DNA of 5,524 nucleotides, taken from NCBI GenBank assembly GCA_016302525.1, contig JAEDNJ010000111.1:1-5524 (forward strand). The letters are read 5' to 3'. The stretch is from Phascolarctobacterium sp. (GTDB lineage: Bacteria > Bacillota > Negativicutes > Acidaminococcales > Acidaminococcaceae). Under the pieces are notes generated by a model. It was not told the origin of the DNA and did not search any database. It saw nothing but the letters and a program-made list of their open reading frames with translations. Position numbers and translations under genes: made by a program. Of this stretch, positions 1-5,524 are shown piece after piece (position 1 is the first letter of the stretch; each line of letters begins with the position of its first letter).

Positions 1-85
1 TCTCTATTATTTCTTCATTTTGCAGATTTCTGCTTATTAAGCTAAGTGGTTCCTTACCAAAGGTGAGAGAGAATGGGTTCTTCAT
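1..85 (-). CDS. AAA-family ATPase, N-terminal fragment (runs off the window)
   Basis: Reading leftward from ATG at 85-83, 28 codons are open to the window edge and begin MKNPFSLTFGKEP, followed by LISRNLQNEEIIE. An opening of the form M-x-NPF-(S/T)-LTFGKEP...ISR...Q..EIIE is, from memory, typical of a family of roughly 400-residue ATP-binding proteins common in Bacillota, in which a Walker A P-loop follows within about 30 residues. The P-loop itself lies outside the window, so ATPase function is inferred from the N-terminus only. The start is supported by AAAGGAG at 103-97, 11 nt upstream of the ATG, and by a promoter-like TTGTAA-17-TATAAT at 187-159. The gene follows the M20 gene in the same direction but is separated from it by a terminator, so it is probably a separate transcription unit. 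The cellular role of this ATPase family is not well defined. Confidence 0.72.
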   Translation of the reverse strand, partial: MKNPFSLTFGKEPLSLISRNLQNEEIIE

Positions 86-101
86 TACTAATCCAACTCC
101 T

Positions 102-189
102 TTTATAACTCTTTATAACTCTCTATATCTTTTACAACTTTTTATAACTTTTTTTATTATTATACAACCTTTTATAACTTTTTACAACT
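102..189. repeat. Helically phased array of 9-bp TTTAYAACT units, about 10-bp period
   Basis: Exact or near-exact units start at 102 (TTTATAACT), 112 (TTTATAACT), 122 (TCTATATCT, degenerate), 131 (TTTACAACT), 141 (TTTATAACT), 161 (TATACAACC, degenerate), 171 (TTTATAACT) and 181 (TTTACAACT). Position 151 holds a T-rich unit (TTTTTATTA) that keeps the phase. Read on the minus strand, the sense of the flanking gene, the unit is AGTTRTAAA. The spacing is one helical turn throughout, with one 9-bp step. The array covers the promoter and most of the leader of the AAA ATPase gene. It could be intrinsically bent DNA, a cooperative protein-binding array, or a slippage-prone tandem repeat. Confidence 0.75.
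159..187 (-). promoter_or_regulatory. Probable sigma-70-type promoter of the AAA ATPase gene
   Basis: On the minus strand, TTGTAA (187-182, four of six matches to TTGACA) is followed after exactly 17 bases by a perfect TATAAT (164-159). Transcription would start near 152, leaving a leader of about 65 nt before the ATG at 85. Both boxes lie within the phased TTTAYAACT array, so the repeat units could modulate this promoter. The assignment rests on consensus and spacing only. Confidence 0.6.
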
Positions 190-266
190 ACAATTTTGTC
201 AGTTAACCTGCAGTTTTAAAACATCCTCTTCACACCTCTTTGCAAACACTTACCTCAACAATCAAG

Positions 267-308
267 AAAATGGCTTAGACAATAGATATACTGTCTAAGC
301 CATTTTTT
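267..308 (-). terminator. Rho-independent terminator, probably bidirectional
   Basis: An 11-bp perfect stem pairs TGGCTTAGACA (271-281) with TGTCTAAGCCA (292-302) around a 10-nt loop. Four further A-T pairs (267-270 with 303-306) extend it. On the minus strand the stem is followed by TTTTCTT, which would end transcripts from the M20 gene, whose stop codon lies about 90 nt upstream. On the plus strand the T-run is six bases, so the hairpin can also act in that direction, although no plus-strand gene is visible here. It isolates the ATPase gene from the upstream operon. Confidence 0.85.
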
Positions 309-325
309 AATGTGTGCTTTTCAAA

Positions 326-391
326 GCCATCTAATAAAGTCGGCTGGTGCGCCTGACTAGATTCACCGGGGCCAATAATCACTACAGGTAA
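326..391 (-). pseudogene. Remnant of an ArgE/DapE-like M20 peptidase C-terminus
   Basis: Immediately after the stop of the M20D gene, the minus strand has an open frame whose translation from 391 reads LPVVIIGPGESSQAHQPTLL and then DGF. In M20 peptidases of the ArgE/DapE/CPG2 type, the C-terminal metal-binding segment commonly has the form P-x-V-x-x-GPG-x...AH-x-P-(D/N)-E. The fragment shows the GPG and AHQP parts with the expected spacing, but it lacks the following acidic DE(Y/F) part and has no start codon or ribosome binding site. The frame stays open to a TAA at 277-275, inside the terminator stem. The complete neighbour gene is a different M20 subtype with its own intact C-terminus (YPLHSP), so this is not its frameshifted tail. 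It is most likely debris from a deleted peptidase gene. Chance similarity over about 20 residues cannot be excluded. Confidence 0.5.
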
Positions 392-393
392 AT

Positions 394-1560
394 TTATTTA
401 TACTCCTTAAGATAGCCAATAGCAGTGTTTACCCACAGGGCTACACCTATAGGCAGAGCCTCTTCATCAAAGCGGATTTTGGGGCTGTGCAGAGGATAGC
501 AGGGGTAATCTGACGGACAGCAGCCTAAGCCAAAATGACCAGAGGGAACCAGCTCAGAGATTTCGCCAAAGTCCTCGCTGCCACACATAGGCTCCAGCGG
601 CATGAACTCTACGCCTAGGTCAGCACAATAACGGCGTGCTGCCTCCTGCATTGCGCTGCTGGTTGTAACCACGGGCACCTCACTCAGCACCTCATATTTA
701 TAGTCAACGCGATAGGCCTTGCATAGGCAAGCCAAAAGCTCCTGCATTCTTTGCATGACGAAGGCGCGCGTTTCCATATTGTAGCAGCGCAGCGTGCCCT
801 GCATGACAGCCTCATTAGGAATGATGTTTGCAGCATGCCCAGCTGCCAGCTGACCAAAGGTGAGCGCCACCATCTCGTTACCCTGCACCTCGCGCGCTAG
901 CAGCTCCTGAAAGGCCAGATAAATATGCACGGCCGCATTAATCGGGTCTACACCCAAAGCAGGCTGAGAGCCGTGGCAGCCCTTGCCGATAAGGGTAATT
1001 TTAAAGCCATCACAGGAGGCATAGCAGGGACCACTATACATAGCCACCTGCCCCTTCTTATGCGTGGTATTAACGTGCATGCCAAAGGCAGCATCTACAT
1101 GAGGATTTTCCAGAACGCCAGCAGCCACCATAGCCTTGGCTCCTAGAAAATATTCCTCGCCCGGCTGGAACATGAGCTTGACGGTGCCCTCTATTTCCTC
1201 TCTATGCTGCTGCAAAAGCTTGCAGGCACCCAGGAGCATGGTCGCGTGTAAATCATGGCCACAGCAATGAGCATAGTTAGTTTGGCTGGCAAAGTCGAGC
1301 CCACTTTCCTCCTGCATAGCCAGAGCATCCATATCCGTGCGCAGTAAAACTACCTTGCCAGGCTTAGCGCCTTCAATAAGGGCAACTATCCCACATTTAG
1401 AAATTTCCTGCCACGCAACCCCATATTCAGTTAATTTTTCCTTGATAAAAGCAGTGGTTAGAGGCAAATCATCCCTAATCTCTGGATGAGCATGCAGATA
1501 GCGGCGGTTAGCCACCAGCTCTGCATACATGGCCTGCGCCTCTTCTAGATATTTATTCAT
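394..1560 (-). CDS. M20D-family metallo-amidohydrolase (N-acyl amino acid / hippurate hydrolase type)
   Basis: This 388-residue protein is full length for the M20D family (usually 370-400), which hydrolyses the amide bond of N-acyl amino acids such as hippurate, indole-acetyl amino acids or N-acetyl-diaminopimelate, using two divalent metal ions. The N-terminal motif RRYLHAHPE (19-27) and RTDMDAL (74-80) are typical. Metal ligands and catalytic residues are visible: C100 and H102 in CCGHD, E135/E136 in QPGEE, H162 in GMH, and H358 in PLHSP. The inserted dimerisation (lid) domain runs from about 183 to 295, with GKGCHGSQP (193-200) and GHAANIIPNEAVMQGTLR (241-258). GSEDF (327-331) is also a family motif. 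There is no signal peptide, so it is cytoplasmic. The start is supported by AAGGAG at 1571-1566, 5 nt from the ATG. It lies 193 bases after ppk with no terminator between, so it may be cotranscribed. The acyl group and amino acid specificity cannot be read from the sequence. Confidence 0.92.
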   Translation of the reverse strand: MNKYLEEAQAMYAELVANRRYLHAHPEIRDDLPLTTAFIKEKLTEYGVAWQEISKCGIVALIEGAKPGKVVLLRTDMDALAMQEESGLDFASQTNYAHCCGHDLHATMLLGACKLLQQHREEIEGTVKLMFQPGEEYFLGAKAMVAAGVLENPHVDAAFGMHVNTTHKKGQVAMYSGPCYASCDGFKITLIGKGCHGSQPALGVDPINAAVHIYLAFQELLAREVQGNEMVALTFGQLAAGHAANIIPNEAVMQGTLRCYNMETRAFVMQRMQELLACLCKAYRVDYKYEVLSEVPVVTTSSAMQEAARRYCADLGVEFMPLEPMCGSEDFGEISELVPSGHFGLGCCPSDYPCYPLHSPKIRFDEEALPIGVALWVNTAIGYLKEYK

Positions 1561-1581
1561 AGCTTCTCCTTATAAGCGGCT

Positions 1582-1705
1582 TAAGCATGAGCCAGCAGAT
1601 ATTCATTCTTTAGCTTTTCCTTAGAGCCAGGAATAGCCTCATCACAGGAAGCAATAATCTGTCCCTATTATTGTGCACTAGAACTAGCTTATCTTTAAAT
1701 TGCCA
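1582..1705 (-). pseudogene. Short unrecognised coding remnant with an apparent frameshift
   Basis: Reading leftward from about 1705, one frame gives WQFKDKLVLVHNNRD (1705-1661). A second frame opens at about the same point and gives QIIASCDEAIPGSKEKLK, then NEYLLAHA and a TAA at 1583-1581. Joined by one shift near 1661-1667, the two pieces give about 40 residues of plausible mixed-polarity protein sequence that ends just before the M20 ribosome binding site. There is no start codon with a ribosome binding site, and the first frame is closed upstream by a stop at 1732-1730. I do not recognise the family. The piece could be the end of a decayed gene that once lay between ppk and the M20 gene, or simply intergenic sequence that happens to be open. 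Confidence 0.3.
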
Positions 1706-1706
1706 T

Positions 1707-1788
1707 TCTACCTTCAGCTGAATATCGGCTTAAGCTTTTGCTTTTATTTAGCTCTACCTTCTACTGAATATCGGTTTAAGCCTTTGCT
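1707..1788 (-). repeat. Diverged direct repeat of the ppk 3' end (46-bp period)
   Basis: The segment 1753-1788, covering the last 11 codons and stop of ppk, is repeated at 1707-1742 with 32 of 36 identical positions. Read in the ppk frame, the downstream copy translates as KQKLKPIFS, a stop, R, a stop, against EQRLKPIFSRR and a stop in the gene. It therefore looks like a past tandem duplication of 46 bp whose outer copy is drifting as non-coding DNA. The unmatched 10 bases between the copies are AT-rich. Confidence 0.75.
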
Positions 1789-3865
1789 CCATAGGCAGCT
1801 TTTCTTCTGCTGCGGCCAAGATAGCCATTTCGTACAAGGTTTTCTGTGAGCTGCACTTTTCGGCCTTGTTGCGGACACGGCGATAATTGCCATTGGATTG
1901 CATCATGTGTGCGCCCACATTATCCTTCAAATACAGGTCGAGCAAAGCCTTAATGCGGCGGATATGCGCCTCCGTCTCAATGGGGAAAAAGAGCTCAACA
2001 CGGTCATTGAGGTTACGCGGCATCCAGTCGGCACTGGAGCAATACAGCTGCTCGTCGCCACCATTGGCAAACCAGAAGATACGACTATGCTCTAGCTGGC
2101 GACCCACAATGCTGCGCACGGTAATGTTTTCGCTAATGCCAGGAATACCCACCCTAACGCCACAAATACCACGCACAATTAAGTCAATCTCTACACCAGC
2201 AGCAGAGGCCTCATAGAGCTTACGGATAACGGGCTGGTCAATCAGGGAATTCATCTTCGCGATAATATGCCCACCCTTGCCAGCCTTAGCCATTGCAATT
2301 TCGTTATCGATAAGGCTATAAATCTTCTCACGCAGACCTAAGGGAGCCATAACCAGCTTATTCCACACAGGCGGCTCGCTGTAGCCGGAAAGCAGATTAA
2401 AGAAGGCAGAGGCATCACTGCCAAACTGGTCATTTGCAGTCATCAGGCCCAGGTCAGTATATAGCTTAGCCGTGCTATCGTTGTAGTTACCAGTGCCAAA
2501 ATGGCAATAACGCTTAATGCCATTGGGGCCCTTACGCACTACGAGAATAATTTTAGCGTGGGTTTTGAGGCCTACTAAGCCATAGATTACATGACAGCCA
2601 GCCTGCTCTAAGCGACGCGCCCACAAAATATTATTTTCCTCATCAAAACGAGCCTTTAGCTCTACTAATACCGTAACCTGCTTGCCATTTTCTGCTGCTC
2701 TTGCCAGAGCTGCAACAATGGGCGAGTTACCACTAACGCGATACAGGGTTTGCTTAATAGCCAGCACCTTGGGGTCCTCGGCCGCCTCGCTCACAAAACG
2801 CACCACAGGGTCAAAGGTTTCATAGGGATGGTGCAGCAGAATATCATGCTCCTTAATCGTATCGAAAATATTAGCATCCTCAGGCAGCTCCTGTGGCTTT
2901 TGCGGCACAAAGGGCTCATGTAGCCAGGGCCACATTCCCTGCAGACCTGTAAACTTAAAGAGACAGGTCAAATCCAGAGGCCCATTAATTTCATAAACCT
3001 CAGAATCGCCCACATCTAAATTGCTGCACAAAAAGCTGTAAATGCGGTTATTATTGGTTTTATAAATTTCCAAACGCACGGGTGCACCACGCTTACGCTT
3101 GCGCAGGGACTTTTCAACCTCCTTCAAAAGGTCGATAGCATCTTCTTCCTCTAGGGCCAGGTCACTATCACGCGTTACCCTAAAGGGAACAGTATCCACA
3201 ATTTCACAGCCATTAAAAATAGTATTGGCATGACTGGCAATGATATCCTCTAGGAACACGAAGGTTCTTTGCCCCTCTGTAGGCACCTCGATAATGCGGT
3301 CCAGCACGGAAGGAACCTGCACAATGCCTGTACTCTGCTCCCCATCCTGCTTGACTAAATCCACAGCCAGGTTCAAGGTTTTATTAGCTAAAAAGGGGAA
3401 GGGGCGAGAGGCATCCACGGCCATCGGGGTGAGCGTGGGGTAAACCATTTCGCGATAATAGTTTTCCAGCCACATTTTGCCAACCTCGCTCAGCTCTGCA
3501 ACAGTAGTAAAGCGCAGGCCCACAGCCTCCATCTCAGCACGCAGACTATTAAAGTATTTGTATTGCGTTTTTACCTGGTCATGGGCAGCCTCAGCAATGG
3601 CATCCAGCTGCTCCTGAGCCGTCATACCAGCCGCATCACGACGAACAGAGCCACGCTCTAGGCTATCCCAAAGGCCAGCCACGCGCACCATAAAGAATTC
3701 ATCCAGATTAGAGGCAGCAATGGCAATAAACTTAGCGCGCTCTAAAAGCGGCGTATCCTTAACAGCAGCCTCCTTCAAAACTCTCAGATTAAACTTTAGC
3801 CAGCTCAGCTCACGGTTGTAATAATACTCAGGTCTATCTAAATCTAAAACTTTTTCATCTTTCAT
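1754..3865 (-). CDS. ppk1: Polyphosphate kinase 1 (PPK1)
   Basis: The 703-residue product transfers the terminal phosphate of ATP reversibly onto inorganic polyphosphate chains. Its length is normal for PPK1 (about 690-720). The N-terminal helical domain begins with YYNRELSWLKFNLRVL (15-30) and carries SNLDEFFMVRV (52-62). A middle domain spans about 120-320. The two phospholipase-D-like C-terminal domains span about 320-690. The autophosphorylated histidine is H436 in GLKTHAK, and the second catalytic histidine is H593 in LEHSRIF, matching H435 and H592 of the E. coli enzyme. Metal- and phosphate-binding arginines are R376 (QTLYR) and R406 (ELKARFDEE). FGTGNYND (456-463) and SSADWMPRN (610-618) are also diagnostic. 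No residue appears to be missing. The gene starts 2 nt after the ppx-like stop, with a ribosome binding site inside that gene, which indicates an operon and coupled translation. PPK1 is usually peripheral to the inner membrane or cytosolic, and no signal peptide is present. Confidence 0.98.
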   Translation of the reverse strand: MKDEKVLDLDRPEYYYNRELSWLKFNLRVLKEAAVKDTPLLERAKFIAIAASNLDEFFMVRVAGLWDSLERGSVRRDAAGMTAQEQLDAIAEAAHDQVKTQYKYFNSLRAEMEAVGLRFTTVAELSEVGKMWLENYYREMVYPTLTPMAVDASRPFPFLANKTLNLAVDLVKQDGEQSTGIVQVPSVLDRIIEVPTEGQRTFVFLEDIIASHANTIFNGCEIVDTVPFRVTRDSDLALEEEDAIDLLKEVEKSLRKRKRGAPVRLEIYKTNNNRIYSFLCSNLDVGDSEVYEINGPLDLTCLFKFTGLQGMWPWLHEPFVPQKPQELPEDANIFDTIKEHDILLHHPYETFDPVVRFVSEAAEDPKVLAIKQTLYRVSGNSPIVAALARAAENGKQVTVLVELKARFDEENNILWARRLEQAGCHVIYGLVGLKTHAKIILVVRKGPNGIKRYCHFGTGNYNDSTAKLYTDLGLMTANDQFGSDASAFFNLLSGYSEPPVWNKLVMAPLGLREKIYSLIDNEIAMAKAGKGGHIIAKMNSLIDQPVIRKLYEASAAGVEIDLIVRGICGVRVGIPGISENITVRSIVGRQLEHSRIFWFANGGDEQLYCSSADWMPRNLNDRVELFFPIETEAHIRRIKALLDLYLKDNVGAHMMQSNGNYRRVRNKAEKCSSQKTLYEMAILAAAEEKLPMEQRLKPIFSRR

Positions 3866-3867
3866 AG

Positions 3868-5415
3868 TTATTCCACCCTTTGTAATATGGGCTGCAAACC
3901 GTAAACCTCTTCAAAGAATTCCGACTTACGGTCAAAGCTCCAGCTCTCCAAGGAAATATCCAGCTTACTTTGCACACTGATAATCAGATTTTGCTCACTG
4001 ATAGAAATACTGCAGCCCTTCACCTTTTGGCAATAGCTTCTATCCATGGCATCCGCTAAGCGAATAATCGCTGCCAGCTTCGCCACAATCGCCATTTCTG
4101 TTTTTGCCACCTCTGGGGCATCCTTTCTGCTGTTATCAAACAAATCGTGGGCGTGATAATAAGCAGCTAGGGCCATAATGTGCTTATCCTTATCGCTAAA
4201 GCCCAGGATATCGGTATCCATAATCAGCTGATAGGTGTAAACAGAATGGCTGCGCATATTAATAAACTTGCCAATATCGTGGAGAATAGCCGTGCCCTGC
4301 AGCAGACGCCTTTCCTTATCGCCCATGCTGTAGCGCGAGGCAATCTTATCAAAAATCAAGAGTGCCAGGCGTTCTACCTGCTCCACGTGCTTTTTATCGT
4401 AGCTATAACGCTTGCCAATCATATGGAAGAGGCTCAGCAGCTCCTTATGCCATTCGGCAGCCTGCTCCTTGTTATTGGAAGCCACAATATGCAGCAGCTG
4501 CATACCATCAATAAAGGTATCCTCGGTAACGATAATTTCTTCTACGGGCAGCACATCCAAGAGGCGCTCATAGAGCAGGATTGTCGGCAGCACTAATTCG
4601 GCAGCGTTTTCAGGAATCTTATAGGTCTGCATGAGCTGCGGCAGATTGAGACGGCGCATTTTTTGGAAAAATTTTTGGAAATCCTCTGCCTTAATGCGGT
4701 GCACCCTGCCGCTGGTATCCAGATTCATAATGTGCAGCAGCAGCTCAGTTTCTGTACCATTCAGCACTAAATATCGCGCCTTTTGCCCCTGCAGCTCATT
4801 GCGCACGGGGCTAATGGTGCTAGAAAGATACTCAGTCAGCGCTGTATTGAATTGCAGGCTCTCGCGCTTGTTGCGGTCAAAGCTTTCTTTAATGCGGATA
4901 ATGCCAATGTGCATATTGGTTTGGTATTTAATCTGGTTGTTGTCAATGAGGGTAATGCCTAGACCACCAGAGGAAATATCCATCAAAAGCATGGCCCCAT
5001 CAGTGCTGGTGATCTTTTCCTGCTTAAGGGTATTACGAATAGCCACATATTTAGTGTAAATTTCCTGCGGCATATCCACTACATCAACCTGCAGGCCAGT
5101 GCGGCTGTAAATCTGGTCAATCAAAAAGACCTGATTGCTCGCCTCACGCACAGCAGTGGTAGCCTGCAAAATATATTCGTCTACGCCATAATCCTCCATC
5201 AGGCGGCAAAAGCCTGCTAAAATTTCGCAAATCTCATTAACCAGCTGGGCGGGAATAACCTTGTTCTTAAAGGTTTCTTCTCCCAAGCGTATGGGTCTCT
5301 GACAAAAATCAATGAGCTTATAGCGGCTCATGCCCTGATATTCTGTAATCTGCATACTTACCTTCTCGGAGCCAAGATGAATGGCCGCAAAGGTGGTATG
5401 CAATCTTCTTTTCAT
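3868..5415 (-). CDS. Ppx/GppA-family phosphatase with C-terminal HD domain, divergent active site
   Basis: This 515-residue cytoplasmic protein belongs to the exopolyphosphatase / guanosine pentaphosphate phosphatase superfamily. Residues 1-305 form the ASKHA-fold Ppx/GppA part, followed by an HD domain at about 325-465. Recognisable Ppx features are AAIHLGSEKV (10-19), ATTAVREASN (85-94), QEIY (117-120), LLMDISSGGLGI (143-154), MHIGIIRIKESF (168-179), NGTETE (219-224) and DGMQLL (303-308). Several key positions deviate: the usual Asp of the first phosphate-binding loop is H13, GGGSTEL has become SSGGLGI so the equivalent of E. coli E150 is G153, and SxxxxREG is TEDTFIDG. R90, E118 and D146 remain. 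The HD metal site appears complete: H343, H379-D380 (LHDIGKF), H421 or H423 (YYHAHD) and D455 (RLADAMD). GGAGGG at 5427-5422, 6 nt from the ATG, supports the start. Position directly before ppk1 suggests polyphosphate or (p)ppGpp metabolism, but whether the Ppx domain is catalytic is doubtful. Confidence 0.88.
   Translation of the reverse strand: MKRRLHTTFAAIHLGSEKVSMQITEYQGMSRYKLIDFCQRPIRLGEETFKNKVIPAQLVNEICEILAGFCRLMEDYGVDEYILQATTAVREASNQVFLIDQIYSRTGLQVDVVDMPQEIYTKYVAIRNTLKQEKITSTDGAMLLMDISSGGLGITLIDNNQIKYQTNMHIGIIRIKESFDRNKRESLQFNTALTEYLSSTISPVRNELQGQKARYLVLNGTETELLLHIMNLDTSGRVHRIKAEDFQKFFQKMRRLNLPQLMQTYKIPENAAELVLPTILLYERLLDVLPVEEIIVTEDTFIDGMQLLHIVASNNKEQAAEWHKELLSLFHMIGKRYSYDKKHVEQVERLALLIFDKIASRYSMGDKERRLLQGTAILHDIGKFINMRSHSVYTYQLIMDTDILGFSDKDKHIMALAAYYHAHDLFDNSRKDAPEVAKTEMAIVAKLAAIIRLADAMDRSYCQKVKGCSISISEQNLIISVQSKLDISLESWSFDRKSEFFEEVYGLQPILQRVE
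3873..3881 (-). promoter_or_regulatory. ppk1 ribosome binding site embedded in the upstream gene
   Basis: On the minus strand AAAGGGTGG (3881-3873) precedes the ppk1 ATG (3865-3863) by 7 nt and overlaps the last codons of the Ppx-HD gene, whose TAA is at 3870-3868. Ribosomes finishing the upstream gene end 2 nt before the ppk1 start, an arrangement that usually gives translational coupling and fixes the ratio of the two proteins. Confidence 0.7.
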
Positions 5416-5481
5416 AGAAATCCCTCCGCTCTAAAACATCTTATTCTGTATATAAAGCTCATACCTTCACTTATCTATATA

Positions 5482-5508
5482 AATATAGTATTCGCTAGCG
5501 AAAGGCAA
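5482..5508 (-). promoter_or_regulatory. Candidate promoter of the ppx-ppk1 operon
   Basis: On the minus strand TTGCCT (5508-5503, four of six matches to TTGACA) is followed after 15 bases by TATATT (5487-5482, five of six matches to TATAAT). The spacer is shorter than the ideal 17. An alternative pairing, TTCGCT with TATAGA at 17 bases, starts further downstream. Either would give a leader of roughly 50-65 nt before the ATG at 5415. The region is AT-rich and is the only visible promoter candidate for the three-gene unit, although the true promoter could lie beyond the window edge. Confidence 0.4.
5491..5502. promoter_or_regulatory. 12-bp perfect palindrome, candidate operator
   Basis: TTCGCTAGCGAA is a perfect 12-bp palindrome placed within the spacer between the proposed -35 and -10 boxes of the ppx-ppk1 promoter. 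This is a classic site for a dimeric repressor to block RNA polymerase. It is too short and lacks a loop and T-run, so it is unlikely to be a terminator. It does not resemble a Pho box that I recognise, and the regulator is unknown. Confidence 0.4.
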
Positions 5509-5524
5509 AATCCTGCTTTTTACA

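Noticed and set aside
102..189. Possible CRISPR array or plasmid iterons
   Set aside because: The units are 9 bp with no spacers, far too short for CRISPR, and there is no replication gene or DnaA-box cluster nearby.
3..203. Plus-strand open frame entering from the left edge and running through the phased repeats
   Set aside because: Most of it is low-complexity translation of the TTTAYAACT array, and the first 85 bases are better explained by the minus-strand ATPase N-terminus.
213..222. Palindrome GTTTTAAAAC
   Set aside because: A 10-bp AT-rich palindrome in an AT-rich gap is not unexpected, and it does not coincide with a promoter element.
925..1146. Plus-strand 73-codon open frame opposite the M20 gene
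   Set aside because: It is antisense to the conserved metal-binding and lid regions of the amidohydrolase and has no protein-like features.
1561..1753. Possible terminator between ppk1 and the M20 gene
   Set aside because: Only 4-bp inverted repeats such as GGCT/AGCC were found, with no stable stem followed by a T-run.
1887..2216. Plus-strand open frame of 109 codons (and a 65-codon one at 1898-2095) opposite ppk1
   Set aside because: It lies wholly antisense to the conserved C-terminal catalytic domain of PPK1 and shows no recognisable protein motif.
3240..3443. Plus-strand 67-codon open frame opposite ppk1
   Set aside because: It is a short antisense shadow with no recognisable motif.
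4180..5059. Two plus-strand open frames (4180-4596 and 4631-5059) opposite the Ppx-HD gene
   Set aside because: Both are antisense shadows of the well-supported minus-strand gene and show no recognisable domain; compositional echo is the simpler explanation.

Overview
All genes in this 5.5 kb window lie on the minus strand, so biology reads from right to left. The layout is: promoter region, a Ppx/GppA-type phosphatase fused to an HD domain (3868-5415), polyphosphate kinase PPK1 (1754-3865), an M20D-type amidohydrolase (394-1560), a terminator hairpin (267-308), and the first 28 codons of an AAA-type ATPase running off the left edge (1-85). The moderate base composition, AT-rich intergenic DNA, strong AAGGAG-like ribosome binding sites and the fused Ppx-HD gene beside ppk1 suggest a Bacillota bacterium, possibly a Negativicutes-type gut anaerobe. 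That taxonomic placement is an inference; no taxonomic marker gene is present.

The core is a polyphosphate module. PPK1 makes and reverses inorganic polyphosphate chains and keeps both active-site histidines (H436, H593). The upstream gene belongs to the exopolyphosphatase / pppGpp phosphatase superfamily. Its N-terminal ASKHA-fold part has lost several canonical residues, while its C-terminal HD metal site looks intact. The two genes are separated by 2 nt and the ppk ribosome binding site lies inside the end of the ppx reading frame, so they are probably translationally coupled. No hairpin terminator is visible between ppk and the M20 gene, so the amidohydrolase may be on the same transcript, which would end at the hairpin at 267-308.

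The gaps hold traces of rearrangement. Directly after the M20D stop is a short reading frame resembling the C-terminus of a different (ArgE/DapE-like) M20 peptidase. The ppk-M20 gap carries a diverged direct repeat of the ppk 3' end and a short, apparently frameshifted coding remnant.

The 308-base gap at 86-393 holds, from left to right: the ribosome binding site of the ATPase gene, a striking 10-bp-phased array of TTTAYAACT units (102-189) that overlaps a good sigma-70-type promoter for that gene, a featureless stretch (190-266) with only a 10-bp palindrome GTTTTAAAAC at 213-222, the terminator, and the M20 remnant.
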